From positions 868,001-932,000 of the forward strand of contig NZ_OCNK01000003.1 of assembly GCF_900230285.1 (NCBI RefSeq): a stretch of 64,000 bases of DNA, in the 5' to 3' direction. Each line of letters opens with the position of its first letter. Positions within the stretch are counted from its first letter, which is position 1. A model generated the notes under the pieces. The model saw only the letters and a list, made by a program, of their open reading frames with translations, was not told the origin of the DNA and searched no databases. Origin of the DNA: Blastococcus haudaquaticus. GTDB taxonomy: Bacteria > Actinomycetota > Actinomycetes > Mycobacteriales > Geodermatophilaceae. The position numbers and the translations under genes were made by a program. This document shows positions 24,978 to 34,853 of this stretch, one piece after another.

Positions 24978-25321
24978 CCGCGGAAGAGGCCACGGACGAC
25001 GTCTTCCGGGCGCTCGCCGACCCCCGCCGGCGGCAGATCCTGCGCCTGGTCGCGCAGGAGGAGCTGGCCGCCGGCGAGATCGCGGGAGCGTTCGACGTGA
25101 CGAGGACGGCGGTCAGCCAGCACCTGAGCGTGCTGCGCTCCGCCGACCTGCTCACCGAGCGGCGCGACGGCACCCGGCGGCTCTACCGAGCGAACCCCGA
25201 CCGGATCGCGGACCTCCGCGCGGCGCTCGACGAGCTGTGGGCCTCCTCCCTCGACCTGGGCCGCCGGCTGGTCGAGGCCGACCGCGCGGCCGGCGGCGAC
25301 GCGCAGGGAGGGGTCCGGTGA
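24974..25321 (+). CDS. ArsR-family winged-helix repressor
   Basis: A 115-residue regulator with an ArsR winged helix: FRALADPRRRQILRLV (about residues 9-24), GEIAGAFDVTRTAVSQHLSV as the recognition helix, and RRDGTRRLYRANP as the wing. No metal-binding cysteine motif such as ELCVCDL is present, so it is of the non-metal type commonly paired with SRPBCC proteins. GTG 24974 overlaps the VOC stop as GTGA. It probably represses its own operon through the GCTAAC repeats. Confidence 0.88.
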   Translation: MTAEEATDDVFRALADPRRRQILRLVAQEELAAGEIAGAFDVTRTAVSQHLSVLRSADLLTERRDGTRRLYRANPDRIADLRAALDELWASSLDLGRRLVEADRAAGGDAQGGVR

Positions 25322-25836
25322 GCGCGGCCGACGCCGTCCCGGACAACGTCCGGCCGCTGCGGCCCCCGATCCGCCGGTCGACGCTGGTGCGCAGCGATGC
25401 CGACCACACCTTCCGGGTGTTCACCGAGCAGCTCGCTGCCTGGTGGCCGCTGGTGCCGTTCTCGGTCGGCCGGGAACGGGTCCGCGACGTCACGCTGGAA
25501 CCGCGGACCGGAGGACGCGTCTACGAGACGTGGGACGACGGCACCGTGTGCGAGTGGGGCGAGATCCTGCAGTGGCAGCCGCCGTCCGGCCTGAGCATGA
25601 CCTGGAACGCCACGGGGACGCCGACGTGCGTGGAGCTGCGCTTCCGAGCCCTCGGAGCGCGGCTGACCGAGGTGCAGCTCGAGCACCGCGGCTGGGACGC
25701 CCTCACCGACCGCGAGCTCGGCGAGGACTGCGCGCTGCCCGGCGGCTACCTCGGCGGCAGCTTCGCGCAGGGCTGGACGACCATCCTCGGCCGGCTCAGC
25801 GACGCGGCCGGCCCCACCCTTCCGGTCGAGAGGTAG
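25318..25836 (+). CDS. SRPBCC (AHSA1-type) domain protein
   Basis: A 172-residue START-like protein. The stretch RSTLVRSDADHTFRVFTEQ followed by AAWWPL, then EPRTGGRVYETWDDG and LQWQPPSGLSMTWN, is typical of AHSA1/SRPBCC proteins, which have a deep hydrophobic ligand pocket. It overlaps the ArsR stop by GTGA. ArsR-SRPBCC pairs are widespread in actinobacteria; the ligand may be the inducer, which is inference. Confidence 0.85.
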   Translation: MSAADAVPDNVRPLRPPIRRSTLVRSDADHTFRVFTEQLAAWWPLVPFSVGRERVRDVTLEPRTGGRVYETWDDGTVCEWGEILQWQPPSGLSMTWNATGTPTCVELRFRALGARLTEVQLEHRGWDALTDRELGEDCALPGGYLGGSFAQGWTTILGRLSDAAGPTLPVER

Positions 25837-25846
25837 AGGAGTCGAC

Positions 25847-26179
25847 ATGTCGGTCACCGACGAGGACATGCAGCAGCTGCTGGCCGCCAGCCGGACCTAC
25901 ACCCTGATGGTGCTGCGGGACGGGCCGAACATGGGCTCGCCGGAGACGCCCGGCCTCATCTGGGAGCACGGACGCCGGAACCTCGGGTTGAAGTCCGACG
26001 GCGCGATGCCGGTCGTGTGCGCTGTCGACGACGACTCCGACCTGTGCGGGATCGCCGTCCTCGACATGGAGCTGGAGGAGGCGCGCCGGGTGATGGACGG
26101 CGACCCCGGCGTTCAGGCCGGGATCTTCACCTACGAACTGCACACCACCCGCAGCTTCCCCGGGTCCGCGCTGGCCTGA
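25847..26179 (+). CDS. YciI-like small protein
   Basis: A 110-residue protein with a ferredoxin-like pattern resembling YciI: TYTLMVLRDGPNM at the first strand, a central VVCAVDDDSDLCGIAVLDM, and EEARRVMDGDPGVQAGIFTYELH, where YciI proteins have the DPF/DPxxxAG segment. It lies 10 bases after the SRPBCC gene behind AGAGGAG. Probably the last gene of the ArsR-controlled operon, followed by a strong hairpin. Confidence 0.7.
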   Translation: MSVTDEDMQQLLAASRTYTLMVLRDGPNMGSPETPGLIWEHGRRNLGLKSDGAMPVVCAVDDDSDLCGIAVLDMELEEARRVMDGDPGVQAGIFTYELHTTRSFPGSALA

Positions 26180-26183
26180 CGTG

Positions 26184-26219
26184 CCGGAGGGGCGGAGCTG
26201 CGCGGCTCCGGCCCTCCGG
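26184..26219 (+). terminator. Terminator of the ArsR-VOC-SRPBCC operon
   Basis: CCGGAGGGGCGGAGC (26184-26198) pairs with GCTCCGGCCCTCCGG (26205-26219) with one mismatch and a 6-base loop, starting five bases after the stop codon. No T-run. Confidence 0.7.
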
Positions 26220-26274
26220 GCAACCGGTGTTCGCGTGCAGGCGGACGGGTGACCGGAGAATGGGGCCGGTCGTC

Positions 26275-26700
26275 ATGATCGGCACCGTGACGCGTGCGTG
26301 GGTGGACGAACCGGGTGTCGTCCGGCTGCCCGGCGGCGGATCGGTGCGCGGCCGGCGGCTGGGCGATGCTGCCGTGCCGGCGGACTTCGCCCTCGTGCTG
26401 GCCGCCGGCCCGGCGCCGTCCTGGCCGCACCGGCGGGTGCGCTGGTCCGACTTCTGGGTGCCCCGGGACACCGCCGACGCCCTCGACGCGCTGCACGAGG
26501 CGCGCCGTCGGGCCGCTGCAGGCGAGCGGGTCGAGGTGGCGTGCGGGGGAGGGGTCGGCCGGACCGGGACGGCGCTCGCGGCCCTCGCCGTCCTGGACGG
26601 GCTGACCCCCGACGACGCGGTGGCGTGGGTGCGGCGCGAGTACCACCCGCGCGCGGTCGAGACGCCCTGGCAGCGGCGCTGGCTGCGACGGGTCCGCTGA
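26275..26700 (+). CDS. Dual-specificity/tyrosine phosphatase-like protein
   Basis: A 141-residue protein with the cysteine-phosphatase loop CGGGVGR (C90 to R96, CX5R), followed by TGTALAALAVLDG and a C-terminal WVRREYHPRAVETPWQ that matches bacterial tyrosine phosphatase-like proteins. A candidate general acid is in the WSDFWVPRDT region. It is small for a tyrosine phosphatase. ATG 26275 and ATG 26260 are both possible starts. It is monocistronic and lies upstream of ssrA. The substrate could be a phosphoprotein or another phosphomonoester. Confidence 0.78.
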   Translation: MIGTVTRAWVDEPGVVRLPGGGSVRGRRLGDAAVPADFALVLAAGPAPSWPHRRVRWSDFWVPRDTADALDALHEARRRAAAGERVEVACGGGVGRTGTALAALAVLDGLTPDDAVAWVRREYHPRAVETPWQRRWLRRVR

Positions 26701-26742
26701 GGACACCCCCGGCCGGGGGAACACATCGCGGCAGGGAGCCGT

Positions 26743-26748
26743 TATCCT
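26743..26748 (+). promoter_or_regulatory. Putative -10 of ssrA
   Basis: TATCCT fits TANNNT and lies 17 bases before the mature tmRNA 5' end, which would leave a leader of about 10 bases for RNase P to remove. The -35 is not obvious. Confidence 0.4.
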
Positions 26749-26765
26749 CCTTGCACAACTACACA

Positions 26766-27141
26766 GGGGGTGAATGGTCTCGACTTCGGTCGGGTGACCA
26801 GGGGAAGCGAGCCGAGGAAGGCAACGATGAGCTCGTTAACCATCCGTTGCAAACCACACAAGCGCCGATTCCAATCAGCGCGACTTCGCTCTCGCTGCCT
26901 AACAGCAGCTAGACGAGTCTGTCAGCCCGGGTTCGTCATCGGCCCGGATCCTGGCATCAGCTAGATGACTCACTGCACGCACCGGTCGCGGGTGCGTGTG
27001 GGACACCAAACAGCGACTGGGCCTGTCACGTCGACTTGTTCGCATGATCGACGGGGTCGAGCAGAGGCAACGCGGACTGCGCTCGGAGAAGCCCTGGTGA
27101 TGCGTCGAAGGACGCGGGTTCGATTCCCGCCACCTCCACCA
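26766..27141 (+). ncRNA. ssrA: Transfer-messenger RNA (tmRNA)
   Basis: One-piece tmRNA of about 376 bases that rescues stalled ribosomes with SmpB. The 5' end GGGGGTGAATGGTCTCGACT is the classic tmRNA start, and its acceptor strand GGGGGTG pairs with CACCTCC at 27131-27137; the T-arm GGGTTCGATTCCC and an encoded CCA end follow. The tag frame 26849-26902 reads ANHTSADSNQRDFALAA and then TAA, closely resembling mycobacterial tags ending in ALAA. The resume codon GCA at 26849 is my best reading; a start at a later alanine codon is possible. smpB is about 10 kb upstream. A perfect hairpin follows. Confidence 0.95.
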
Positions 27142-27153
27142 CCCCTGTTGTGT

Positions 27154-27189
27154 CGAGAGCCCCGGTCGGGTCACCGACCGGGGCTCTCG
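27154..27189 (+). terminator. ssrA terminator hairpin
   Basis: CGAGAGCCCCGGTCGG (27154-27169) pairs perfectly with CCGACCGGGGCTCTCG (27174-27189) around a GTCA loop, 13 bases after the CCA end of the tmRNA. Confidence 0.85.
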
Positions 27190-27251
27190 TGCGTCCGCGC
27201 GGGGCGCACGACGTTCCGGCAGCCGAGGAGCCCGAGTCCTGCCATCCTCTT

Positions 27252-27271
27252 CTCGACGGCGCGACGTCGAG
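27252..27271 (+). promoter_or_regulatory. Inverted repeat upstream of the NSS transporter
   Basis: CTCGACG (27252-27258) and CGTCGAG (27265-27271) form an inverted repeat with a 6-base spacer about 50 bases before the transporter start. It may be an operator or a leader hairpin. Nothing else is seen in 27190-27321. Confidence 0.3.
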
Positions 27272-27321
27272 CGGTGCGCCGTGAGCGTGCGGGCTCGGCT
27301 GATGACGACGCAGGAGGGCGC

Positions 27322-28956
27322 ATGAGTGCGACGGCGGGGCGAGCTACGGCGCAGCCGGACCAGGAGGGCCGCCGCGGCGGGTTCAGCTCCCGGCGCGTCT
27401 TCATCCTGGCGGCGATCGGATCGGCCGTCGGGCTCGGCAACATCTGGCGGTTCCCCTACGTCGCCTACGAGAACGGCGGCGGGGCCTTCGTGGTGCCGTA
27501 CCTGGTCGCCCTGCTGACCGCCGGCATCCCGTTCCTGCTGCTGGACTACGCGATCGGCCACCGCAACCGCGGCTCCGCACCGCTCTCCTTCGCCCGGCTG
27601 CGCCGCGGCGCCGAGGGGCTCGGCTGGTGGCAGGTGGGCATCTGCTTCGTCATCGCCATCTACTACGCGGCGGTCATCGCCTGGGCGCTGCGCTACACCT
27701 TCTTCTCCCTCGACGAGGCGTGGGGCGCCGACCCGGAAGGATTCTTCTTCGGCGAGTTCCTCCAGGCCGGGGACGTCGAGGTCACCGCCGACGTGGTGCC
27801 CGGGGTGCTCGTCCCTCTCGCGCTGGTCTGGCTGGCAGTCCTCGCGATCATGGTCCTCGGCGTCCAGCGCGGGATCGGCGCGACCTCGGTGATCTTCATC
27901 CCGGTGCTGGTGCTCGCCTTCGCCGCCCTCGTGGTGCAGGCGCTCTTCCTGCCGGGGGCGGCCGACGGCCTCGACGCGCTGTTCACGCCGGACTGGTCGG
28001 CACTCACCTCGGCCCCCGTCTGGGCCGCCGCGTTCGGCCAGATCTTCTTCTCGCTGTCGATCGGCTTCGGCATCATGATCACGTACGCCTCGTACGTCGG
28101 CCGTCGCGAGGACATGGTCGGCTCCGGCCTCGTCGTCGGCTTCTCCAACTCCGGCTTCGAGCTGCTCGCCGGCATCGGCGTGTTCGCCGCCCTGGGCTTC
28201 ATGGCCCAGGCCGGCGGGGTCGCGGTCGGCGAGGTCGCCAGCGGCGGTATCGGCCTGGCCTTCATCGCCTTCCCGACGATCATCAGCGAGGCCCCGGCCG
28301 GCGCCCTCATCGGCGTCCTGTTCTTCGCGTCCCTGGTCATCGCCGGCATCACCTCGCTGGTCAGCGTGATCGAGGTCGTCATCTCCGCGGTCCGCGACAA
28401 GCTCGACACCAGCCGTCGCGCCGCGACCGTCGCCGTCGTCGTCCCCGCCGCGCTGCTGAGCCTGGCGCTGTTCAGCACCACGAGCGGTATCTACGTGCTC
28501 GACGTCGTCGACCACTTCGTGAACCAGTACGGCATCCTCGTCGTGGCGCTGGTCAGCATGCTGGTCGTCGCATGGGCGCTCCGGGCCCTGACCGGTCTGG
28601 GTGAGCACCTGAACGTCCACGGCCGCCCCCGGGTCGGCACCGGCTGGCGCGTGCTGACGAGCGTCGTCGCCCCGGTGGGCCTGGCCCTCGTGCTCGTCTT
28701 CGCGCTGCGGGACGATCTCCGGGCGCCGTACGAGGACTACCCGTCCTGGCTCCTGCTGGTCTTCGGGTGGCTGCTGGCGGCGGTGCTCCCGCTGGTCGGT
28801 TTCCTGCTCGCCCGGCTGCCGTGGCGTGCCGGCACCCACCTGGACGGGCCGCCACCCGGGTCCGATCCGGCGGCGCCGTTGGACGTGACAGCCACCGCGG
28901 ACCCGACTCCCCGGGACCGTCCGGGGTCCGGGCACGACGAGGGAGGGCTCCGATGA
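27322..28956 (+). CDS. Neurotransmitter:sodium symporter family transporter (MetP-like)
   Basis: A 544-residue sodium-coupled amino acid importer of the NSS family. The TM1 sodium and substrate motif GSAVGLGNIWRFPYVAYENG is complete (about residues 36-55), about 12 membrane helices follow, and the C terminus is a charged soluble tail. ATG 27322 has an ideal ribosome binding site, CAGGAGGG. It overlaps the next small gene as ATGA. A transporter with a tiny partner resembles MetP/MetS of Corynebacterium glutamicum, which takes up methionine and alanine; the substrate here is inferred from that pairing. Confidence 0.9.
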   Translation: MSATAGRATAQPDQEGRRGGFSSRRVFILAAIGSAVGLGNIWRFPYVAYENGGGAFVVPYLVALLTAGIPFLLLDYAIGHRNRGSAPLSFARLRRGAEGLGWWQVGICFVIAIYYAAVIAWALRYTFFSLDEAWGADPEGFFFGEFLQAGDVEVTADVVPGVLVPLALVWLAVLAIMVLGVQRGIGATSVIFIPVLVLAFAALVVQALFLPGAADGLDALFTPDWSALTSAPVWAAAFGQIFFSLSIGFGIMITYASYVGRREDMVGSGLVVGFSNSGFELLAGIGVFAALGFMAQAGGVAVGEVASGGIGLAFIAFPTIISEAPAGALIGVLFFASLVIAGITSLVSVIEVVISAVRDKLDTSRRAATVAVVVPAALLSLALFSTTSGIYVLDVVDHFVNQYGILVVALVSMLVVAWALRALTGLGEHLNVHGRPRVGTGWRVLTSVVAPVGLALVLVFALRDDLRAPYEDYPSWLLLVFGWLLAAVLPLVGFLLARLPWRAGTHLDGPPPGSDPAAPLDVTATADPTPRDRPGSGHDEGGLR

Positions 28957-29087
28957 GCACGGACGCGATCATGATGATGGTCGTGGCGATGATCGTGATC
29001 TGGGGCGGCCTCGCCCTGGCCATCGTCAGCCTGGTGCGCCACGGCGCCGTCGAGGAACGCACCGAGAACCTGACCCGGGACCTCTGA
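28953..29087 (+). CDS. Small subunit of NSS transporter (MetS-like)
   Basis: A 44-residue protein with a single membrane helix: MSTDAIMMMVVAMIVIWGGL and a short charged tail with EERTENLTRDL. It matches the methionine/alanine import NSS small-subunit family both in sequence pattern and in position, overlapping the transporter stop by ATGA with GGGAGGG upstream. In C. glutamicum MetS is needed for MetP activity. Too short for routine gene finding. Confidence 0.85.
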   Translation: MSTDAIMMMVVAMIVIWGGLALAIVSLVRHGAVEERTENLTRDL

Positions 29088-29215
29088 CCTACCGGCGCGC
29101 GGCCTCCATCGCGGGCGGCAGCTGCTCCGCCCACGGGCCGGCGGCTGTTTCTCCGTCCGTGCCGACCGCGACGCTGCGGCCGTGATCACGACGGCACCGC
29201 AGCCGGCGGACCGCG

Positions 29216-30307
29216 TCACGCGGCCCGGAGGTCGAGGGCGCCGGAGCGGAGGGTGTCCAACGACCGGTGCATGCCGACGCTGACCGCGCCCAGGGCGAAG
29301 AAGCCCTCGTCGTCGCCGACGTCGGAGGTGCGCAGCAGCGAGGTCAGCCGCTGCAGCGCCGCCTCCGCGGTCGCGATCGCCGACTCACGGCGGTCGGTGC
29401 CGGTCTCGTCGAGCACGGCGTAGGGCGTGCAGACGACGCCGGCGAGGCCGTCCAGCGCGTCGGCCAGCACCCAGCCCGTCCCGCCGTCGATGCGGTCGAT
29501 GCCCCGGCGGTGCGGCTGGAACTCCACGACCAGCGTCGTGAGGTCGTCCACCAGGACGGCGACGCGGTCCAGTGCCCGGGACTGCTCCCGGATCCGCAGC
29601 GCGGACCCGCCCCAGTGCCGGGCCCGCGGGTTCGCCCGCCGGGCGCGTTCCACGATCCGCTCCGCGGCGCGCATCCCGTCCAGCGCGACGTCCAGCCCCC
29701 GGCCGCGGTCGGCCCACTGGTCGGGGGTGGGCATCTCGCCCTCCCGGAGTCCGGCAGCGATGTCCCGCAGGTGCTGGGCCAGCAGGGCCCGGGTGACGTC
29801 GATGCGGCGCTGGGCGGCGGTCAGCTGCAGCGGCGGGAAGAGCAGCGTCGTCACCAGGACGCCGATCGCCGCGCCGAGCAGCGTGAGCCCGGCGTACGCG
29901 GCGGCGTACCGGGCCGGGTCCTCGGCGCCCACGGTGAGCATCAGCACCGCGGCGAAGCTCACCCAGCTCGCGTGCTCCCGGAGCACCGGCCACTGCTCCA
30001 GCGCGATCGCCAGGGCCACGATCAGCGCGATGGTCAGCGCGCCGGGCAGCCACAGGGTGAGCTCGTGCACGGCCACGGCGAGGCCGAAGCCGAGGAGGAT
30101 CGCCAGGACCGTCCGCCAGGCCGCGGACGCCGAGTCGGCGACCGTGGGGTGCACCGCGATGACCGCGCCCAGCGGGGCGTAGTAGGCGTAGTCGGCGAGC
30201 GGTGACGGCAGCATGATCGCCACCTGCCACGCGAGTGCCGCCGCCAGCGCCGCCCGCACACCGCGCTGCACCCACGGCCGCCGGCGCAGTTCCCCCGTCG
30301 GTCTCAC
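29216..30307 (-). CDS. FUSC family membrane protein
   Basis: A 363-residue protein with an N-terminal FUSC-type hydrophobic bundle (about residues 15-155), including the characteristic AYYAPLGAVIAVHPTVADS segment. A cytoplasmic helical region follows up to the C terminus. FUSC proteins resemble fusaric acid and aromatic acid exporters such as AaeB but usually lack proof of transport; this one has half the membrane segments of AaeB and would work as a dimer. The start is GTG 30307, eight bases after the stop of the BCCT gene, so the two may be co-transcribed. Confidence 0.8.
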   Translation of the reverse strand: MRPTGELRRRPWVQRGVRAALAAALAWQVAIMLPSPLADYAYYAPLGAVIAVHPTVADSASAAWRTVLAILLGFGLAVAVHELTLWLPGALTIALIVALAIALEQWPVLREHASWVSFAAVLMLTVGAEDPARYAAAYAGLTLLGAAIGVLVTTLLFPPLQLTAAQRRIDVTRALLAQHLRDIAAGLREGEMPTPDQWADRGRGLDVALDGMRAAERIVERARRANPRARHWGGSALRIREQSRALDRVAVLVDDLTTLVVEFQPHRRGIDRIDGGTGWVLADALDGLAGVVCTPYAVLDETGTDRRESAIATAEAALQRLTSLLRTSDVGDDEGFFALGAVSVGMHRSLDTLRSGALDLRAA

Positions 30308-30315
30308 CCCTCCGG

Positions 30316-32094
30316 CTACGGCCGCGCGCTGCGCGGGGCCGCCGAAGCGCCGTCGCCGGACTCCCCGGCCTCGACGACCAGCACGAAGTCGTCGCCGTGC
30401 CGGGTGATGCCGTCGACGACGGCCTGCTCGACCGCCTCGGTGGCGTACGTGCGGCGCAGCACCATCGGGTCCGAGCGCACGTCCTTGGCCAGGGAGACGG
30501 CCAGGCCGACCATCACGAGGGCGAAGGGCAGGGCGGCGATGATCGTCAGGTTCTGCAGCCCGGTCAGGGCCGCGTCGCCGCCGATCAGCAGCATGACCGC
30601 GGCCACCGCGCCCATCACGACGCCCCAGAAGATCACCGTCCGCCGGCTCGGCGACAGGGTGCCGCGCTCGGACAGCGAGCCCATCACGATCGAGGCGGCG
30701 TCGGCACCGGACACGAAGAAGATCGCCACGAGCACCATGACCAGGACCGTCATCGCCGTCGCCAGCGGGTACTGCTCGAGCACGCCGAACAGCTGGCCCT
30801 CCGACGTGGCCTGGCCGGCGACGTCCGCGCCGTCGCGCTGGGCGGCGATGCCTGCCCCGCCGAAGATGGCGAACCACATGAGCGACACCACGCTGGGCAC
30901 CAGCAGCACGCCGGTCACGAACTGCCGGATGGTGCGGCCCCGGCTGATCCGGGCGATGAAGACGCCGACGAACGGCGTCCAGGAGATCCACCAGGCCCAG
31001 TAGAAGACGGTCCAGCCGCGCAGCCACTCGGCCATCGCGTCGCCGCCACTGGCCTCGGTGCGGGCGGCCATCTGGGCCAGGTCGGAGAAGTAGCTGCCGA
31101 TCGCACCGGGCAGCAGGTTGAGGATGAGCACCGTCGGGCCGACGACGAAGACGAAGGCGGCCAGGACGACGGCGAGCACCATGTTGATGTTCGACAGCCA
31201 CTGGATGCCCTTGGCGATGCCGGACACCGCGGAGGCGACGAAGGCGGCGGTCAGCACGGCGATGATCGCCACCGTGATGCCGTTGCCCACGTTCCCGGCC
31301 CAGCCCAGGATCTCCATGCCGCTGCCGATCTGCAGCGCGCCGAGGCCGAGCGAGGCGGCCGAGCCGAACAGCGTCGCGAAGATCGCCAGGACGTCGATGA
31401 CCTTGCCGGCCGGCCCCTGGGTGCGGCGCCTGCCGAACAGCGGCTCGAACGCCGCGCTGATCAGCTGCCGGCGTCCGCGGCGGAAGGTGCCGTAGGCGAT
31501 GGCCAGGCCGACGACGGCGTAGATCGCCCAGGGGTGCAGCGTCCAGTGGAACAGCGTCGTCGCCATCGCCGTCTGGATCGCCTCGGGCGTCTCCGCCTCG
31601 ACGCTGCGCGGCGGGGGCGAGACGTAGTGCGCCAGCGGCTCGGCGACGCCGTAGAACATCAGGCCGATGCCCATGCCGGCGCTGAACATCATGGCGATCC
31701 ACGAGACGGTCCGGAACTCCGGCGCCTCGTCGTCGCGACCCAGCGGGATGCGGCCGTAGGTGCTGGCCGCCAGCCACAGGACGAAGACGACGAATGCCGA
31801 CGCCAGCATCACGAACAGCCAGCCGAGGTTGGTCTCGATCCAGGTGAGCGCATTGCCGCTGGCGGAGCCGAGGCCGGTGGGGCTCAGGAACCCCCAGGCG
31901 ACGAAGGCGAGGGCGAGCACGGCGGACACGGCGAAGACGCCGCGGTCGAGCCGGCCCTTCTGGTCGGCGGTGGCCGCCGGCGGCTCCGCGATGGCTGGGT
32001 GGGAACCGGTGTCGGCCGGCGACGTGGCAGGGGCGCCGGACTCCGTCGGCTCCGGATCGCGCGGGCCCGTCGGTGCAGTGGGTGTGAACGTCAC
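30316..32094 (-). CDS. BCCT family betaine/choline/carnitine transporter
   Basis: A 592-residue transporter with twelve predicted membrane helices after a Pro/Thr-rich cytoplasmic N terminus of about 50 residues. Family landmarks are SAGMGIGLMFYGVAEP in TM3, which carries the GMGIG sodium/substrate motif typical of glycine-betaine carriers, WTLHPWAIYA, and WAWWISWTPFVGVFIARISR with the conserved tryptophan cluster. It probably imports glycine betaine or a related osmolyte, or a trimethylammonium carbon source. Start GTG 32094. It is followed by FUSC on the same strand. Confidence 0.93.
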   Translation of the reverse strand: MTFTPTAPTGPRDPEPTESGAPATSPADTGSHPAIAEPPAATADQKGRLDRGVFAVSAVLALAFVAWGFLSPTGLGSASGNALTWIETNLGWLFVMLASAFVVFVLWLAASTYGRIPLGRDDEAPEFRTVSWIAMMFSAGMGIGLMFYGVAEPLAHYVSPPPRSVEAETPEAIQTAMATTLFHWTLHPWAIYAVVGLAIAYGTFRRGRRQLISAAFEPLFGRRRTQGPAGKVIDVLAIFATLFGSAASLGLGALQIGSGMEILGWAGNVGNGITVAIIAVLTAAFVASAVSGIAKGIQWLSNINMVLAVVLAAFVFVVGPTVLILNLLPGAIGSYFSDLAQMAARTEASGGDAMAEWLRGWTVFYWAWWISWTPFVGVFIARISRGRTIRQFVTGVLLVPSVVSLMWFAIFGGAGIAAQRDGADVAGQATSEGQLFGVLEQYPLATAMTVLVMVLVAIFFVSGADAASIVMGSLSERGTLSPSRRTVIFWGVVMGAVAAVMLLIGGDAALTGLQNLTIIAALPFALVMVGLAVSLAKDVRSDPMVLRRTYATEAVEQAVVDGITRHGDDFVLVVEAGESGDGASAAPRSARP

Positions 32095-32238
32095 AGCAGT
32101 TGCTGCGCCCCCCGTGGGGCGCCCTCCGTTCGTGGTGCGGAGACGCGGTCAGCGCGTCAGAGGCGGTCGGTGCGCGCGGTTTCGGCGCTCGAGCGTCCGG
32201 TCACAGGGTCGTCGGGCGGCCCGGCATGCGCAAAGTGA

Positions 32239-33819
<1,581 letters not shown>

Positions 33820-33860
33820 GGAAGGACTCCTCTGCCCCCACGCCTCGCGTGCTCGGCGCG

Positions 33861-33878
33861 GGCCCCTGCGGAGGGGCC
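33861..33878. terminator. Hairpin between argG and the IclR gene
   Basis: GGCCCCT and AGGGGCC pair across a GCGG loop between the convergent argG and IclR-family genes. Confidence 0.6.
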
Positions 33879-33910
33879 GGTTCCAGCATCTCACCGCCGC
33901 TCGCGCGGGG

Positions 33911-34690
33911 TCAGCGCTTGCCGCTGCGGGTGAACGCCAGCGAGATCTGCTCGGCGGTGACCAGCATCAGCGGGAGGAAGTGGTCCCGCAGGTCGTCGAG
34001 TCCCACCCGGGGTGCGGCGGCGGCGATGTTGAGCGCGGCCACGGTCCGGCCGTCGCTCCCGCGGATCGGCGCGGAGATCGAGCGCAGCCCCGTCTCCAGC
34101 TCCTGGTCGACCATCGACCAGCCCTGGCCACGTACCTGCGTCACCACGGCCCGGAGGTCGTCGGGGTCGACCGTCGTCCGCTCGGTGAACGCGGGGAACG
34201 GGCCCGTGGCGAGGTAGGCGTCGAGCTCCTCGTCGGGCAGGTCCGCCAGCAGGACCCGCCCCATGGAGGTGGCGTGCGCGGGCAGCCGGGAGCCGAGCCC
34301 CAGGGAGATGGCCATGATCCGCCGGGTGGGGACGCGCGCCACGTAGACGATGTCGGGCAGGTCCAGCGTGGCCGCCGAGCACGACTCGTGAGTCTGCTCG
34401 ACGAGCTCCTCCATGAGCGGCTGGGCGATGTCCCAGAGGTTCAGCGACGACAGGTAGGCGAAGCCGAGCGACAGCACCCTGGGGGTCAGGGAGAACAGGC
34501 GCCCGTCGGCGCGGACGTGGCCCAGGTGCTCCAGGGTCAGCAGGATCCGCCGCGCCGTCGCCCGGGTGATCCCGGCCAGCCGGGCGACCTCGCTGAGGGT
34601 CAGCCGGGGGTTCTCCGTCGAGAAGACCTGCAGCACCGCCAGCCCGCGTTCCAGCGACTGCAGCGTGTCGGCACGGGCCGGTGTCTCCAT
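33911..34690 (-). CDS. IclR-family transcriptional regulator
   Basis: A 259-residue regulator with an N-terminal winged helix (LTLSEVARLAGITRATARR, about residues 30-48) and a C-terminal IclR effector domain containing LPAHATSMGRVLLA and SISAPIRGSDGRTVAALNI. Relatives include PcaR/PobR-type regulators of aromatic catabolism. ATG 34690 is preceded by TACCCT seven bases upstream, a leaderless layout. It is divergent from the adenylate cyclase; its target is not evident here. Confidence 0.88.
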   Translation of the reverse strand: METPARADTLQSLERGLAVLQVFSTENPRLTLSEVARLAGITRATARRILLTLEHLGHVRADGRLFSLTPRVLSLGFAYLSSLNLWDIAQPLMEELVEQTHESCSAATLDLPDIVYVARVPTRRIMAISLGLGSRLPAHATSMGRVLLADLPDEELDAYLATGPFPAFTERTTVDPDDLRAVVTQVRGQGWSMVDQELETGLRSISAPIRGSDGRTVAALNIAAAAPRVGLDDLRDHFLPLMLVTAEQISLAFTRSGKR

Positions 34691-34697
34691 GGGGCTC

Positions 34698-34703
34698 AGG
34701 GTA
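34698..34703 (-). promoter_or_regulatory. -10 element, leaderless IclR gene
   Basis: On the minus strand TACCCT is followed by GAGCCCC and ATG 34690, a seven-base spacing. Confidence 0.5.
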
Positions 34704-34853
34704 GGACGGTCCGTGCGCTCTGCGAACAACTCGTCCGGGGGACGTCGGGCGCGGCGGTTCGGCGCGGAGCCCGAGCACCCACGATCATGAGCGGATGATC
34801 ACGATCGGGTCGACGGCCGTGTCCCTGCGGCCACGCCGGTCGTTGCGCCGGTC

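Noticed and set aside
26955-27321. The symporter frame extending upstream through the tmRNA
   Set aside because: The frame happens to stay open, but ATG 27322 has an ideal ribosome binding site and the upstream bases are fully explained by ssrA and its terminator.
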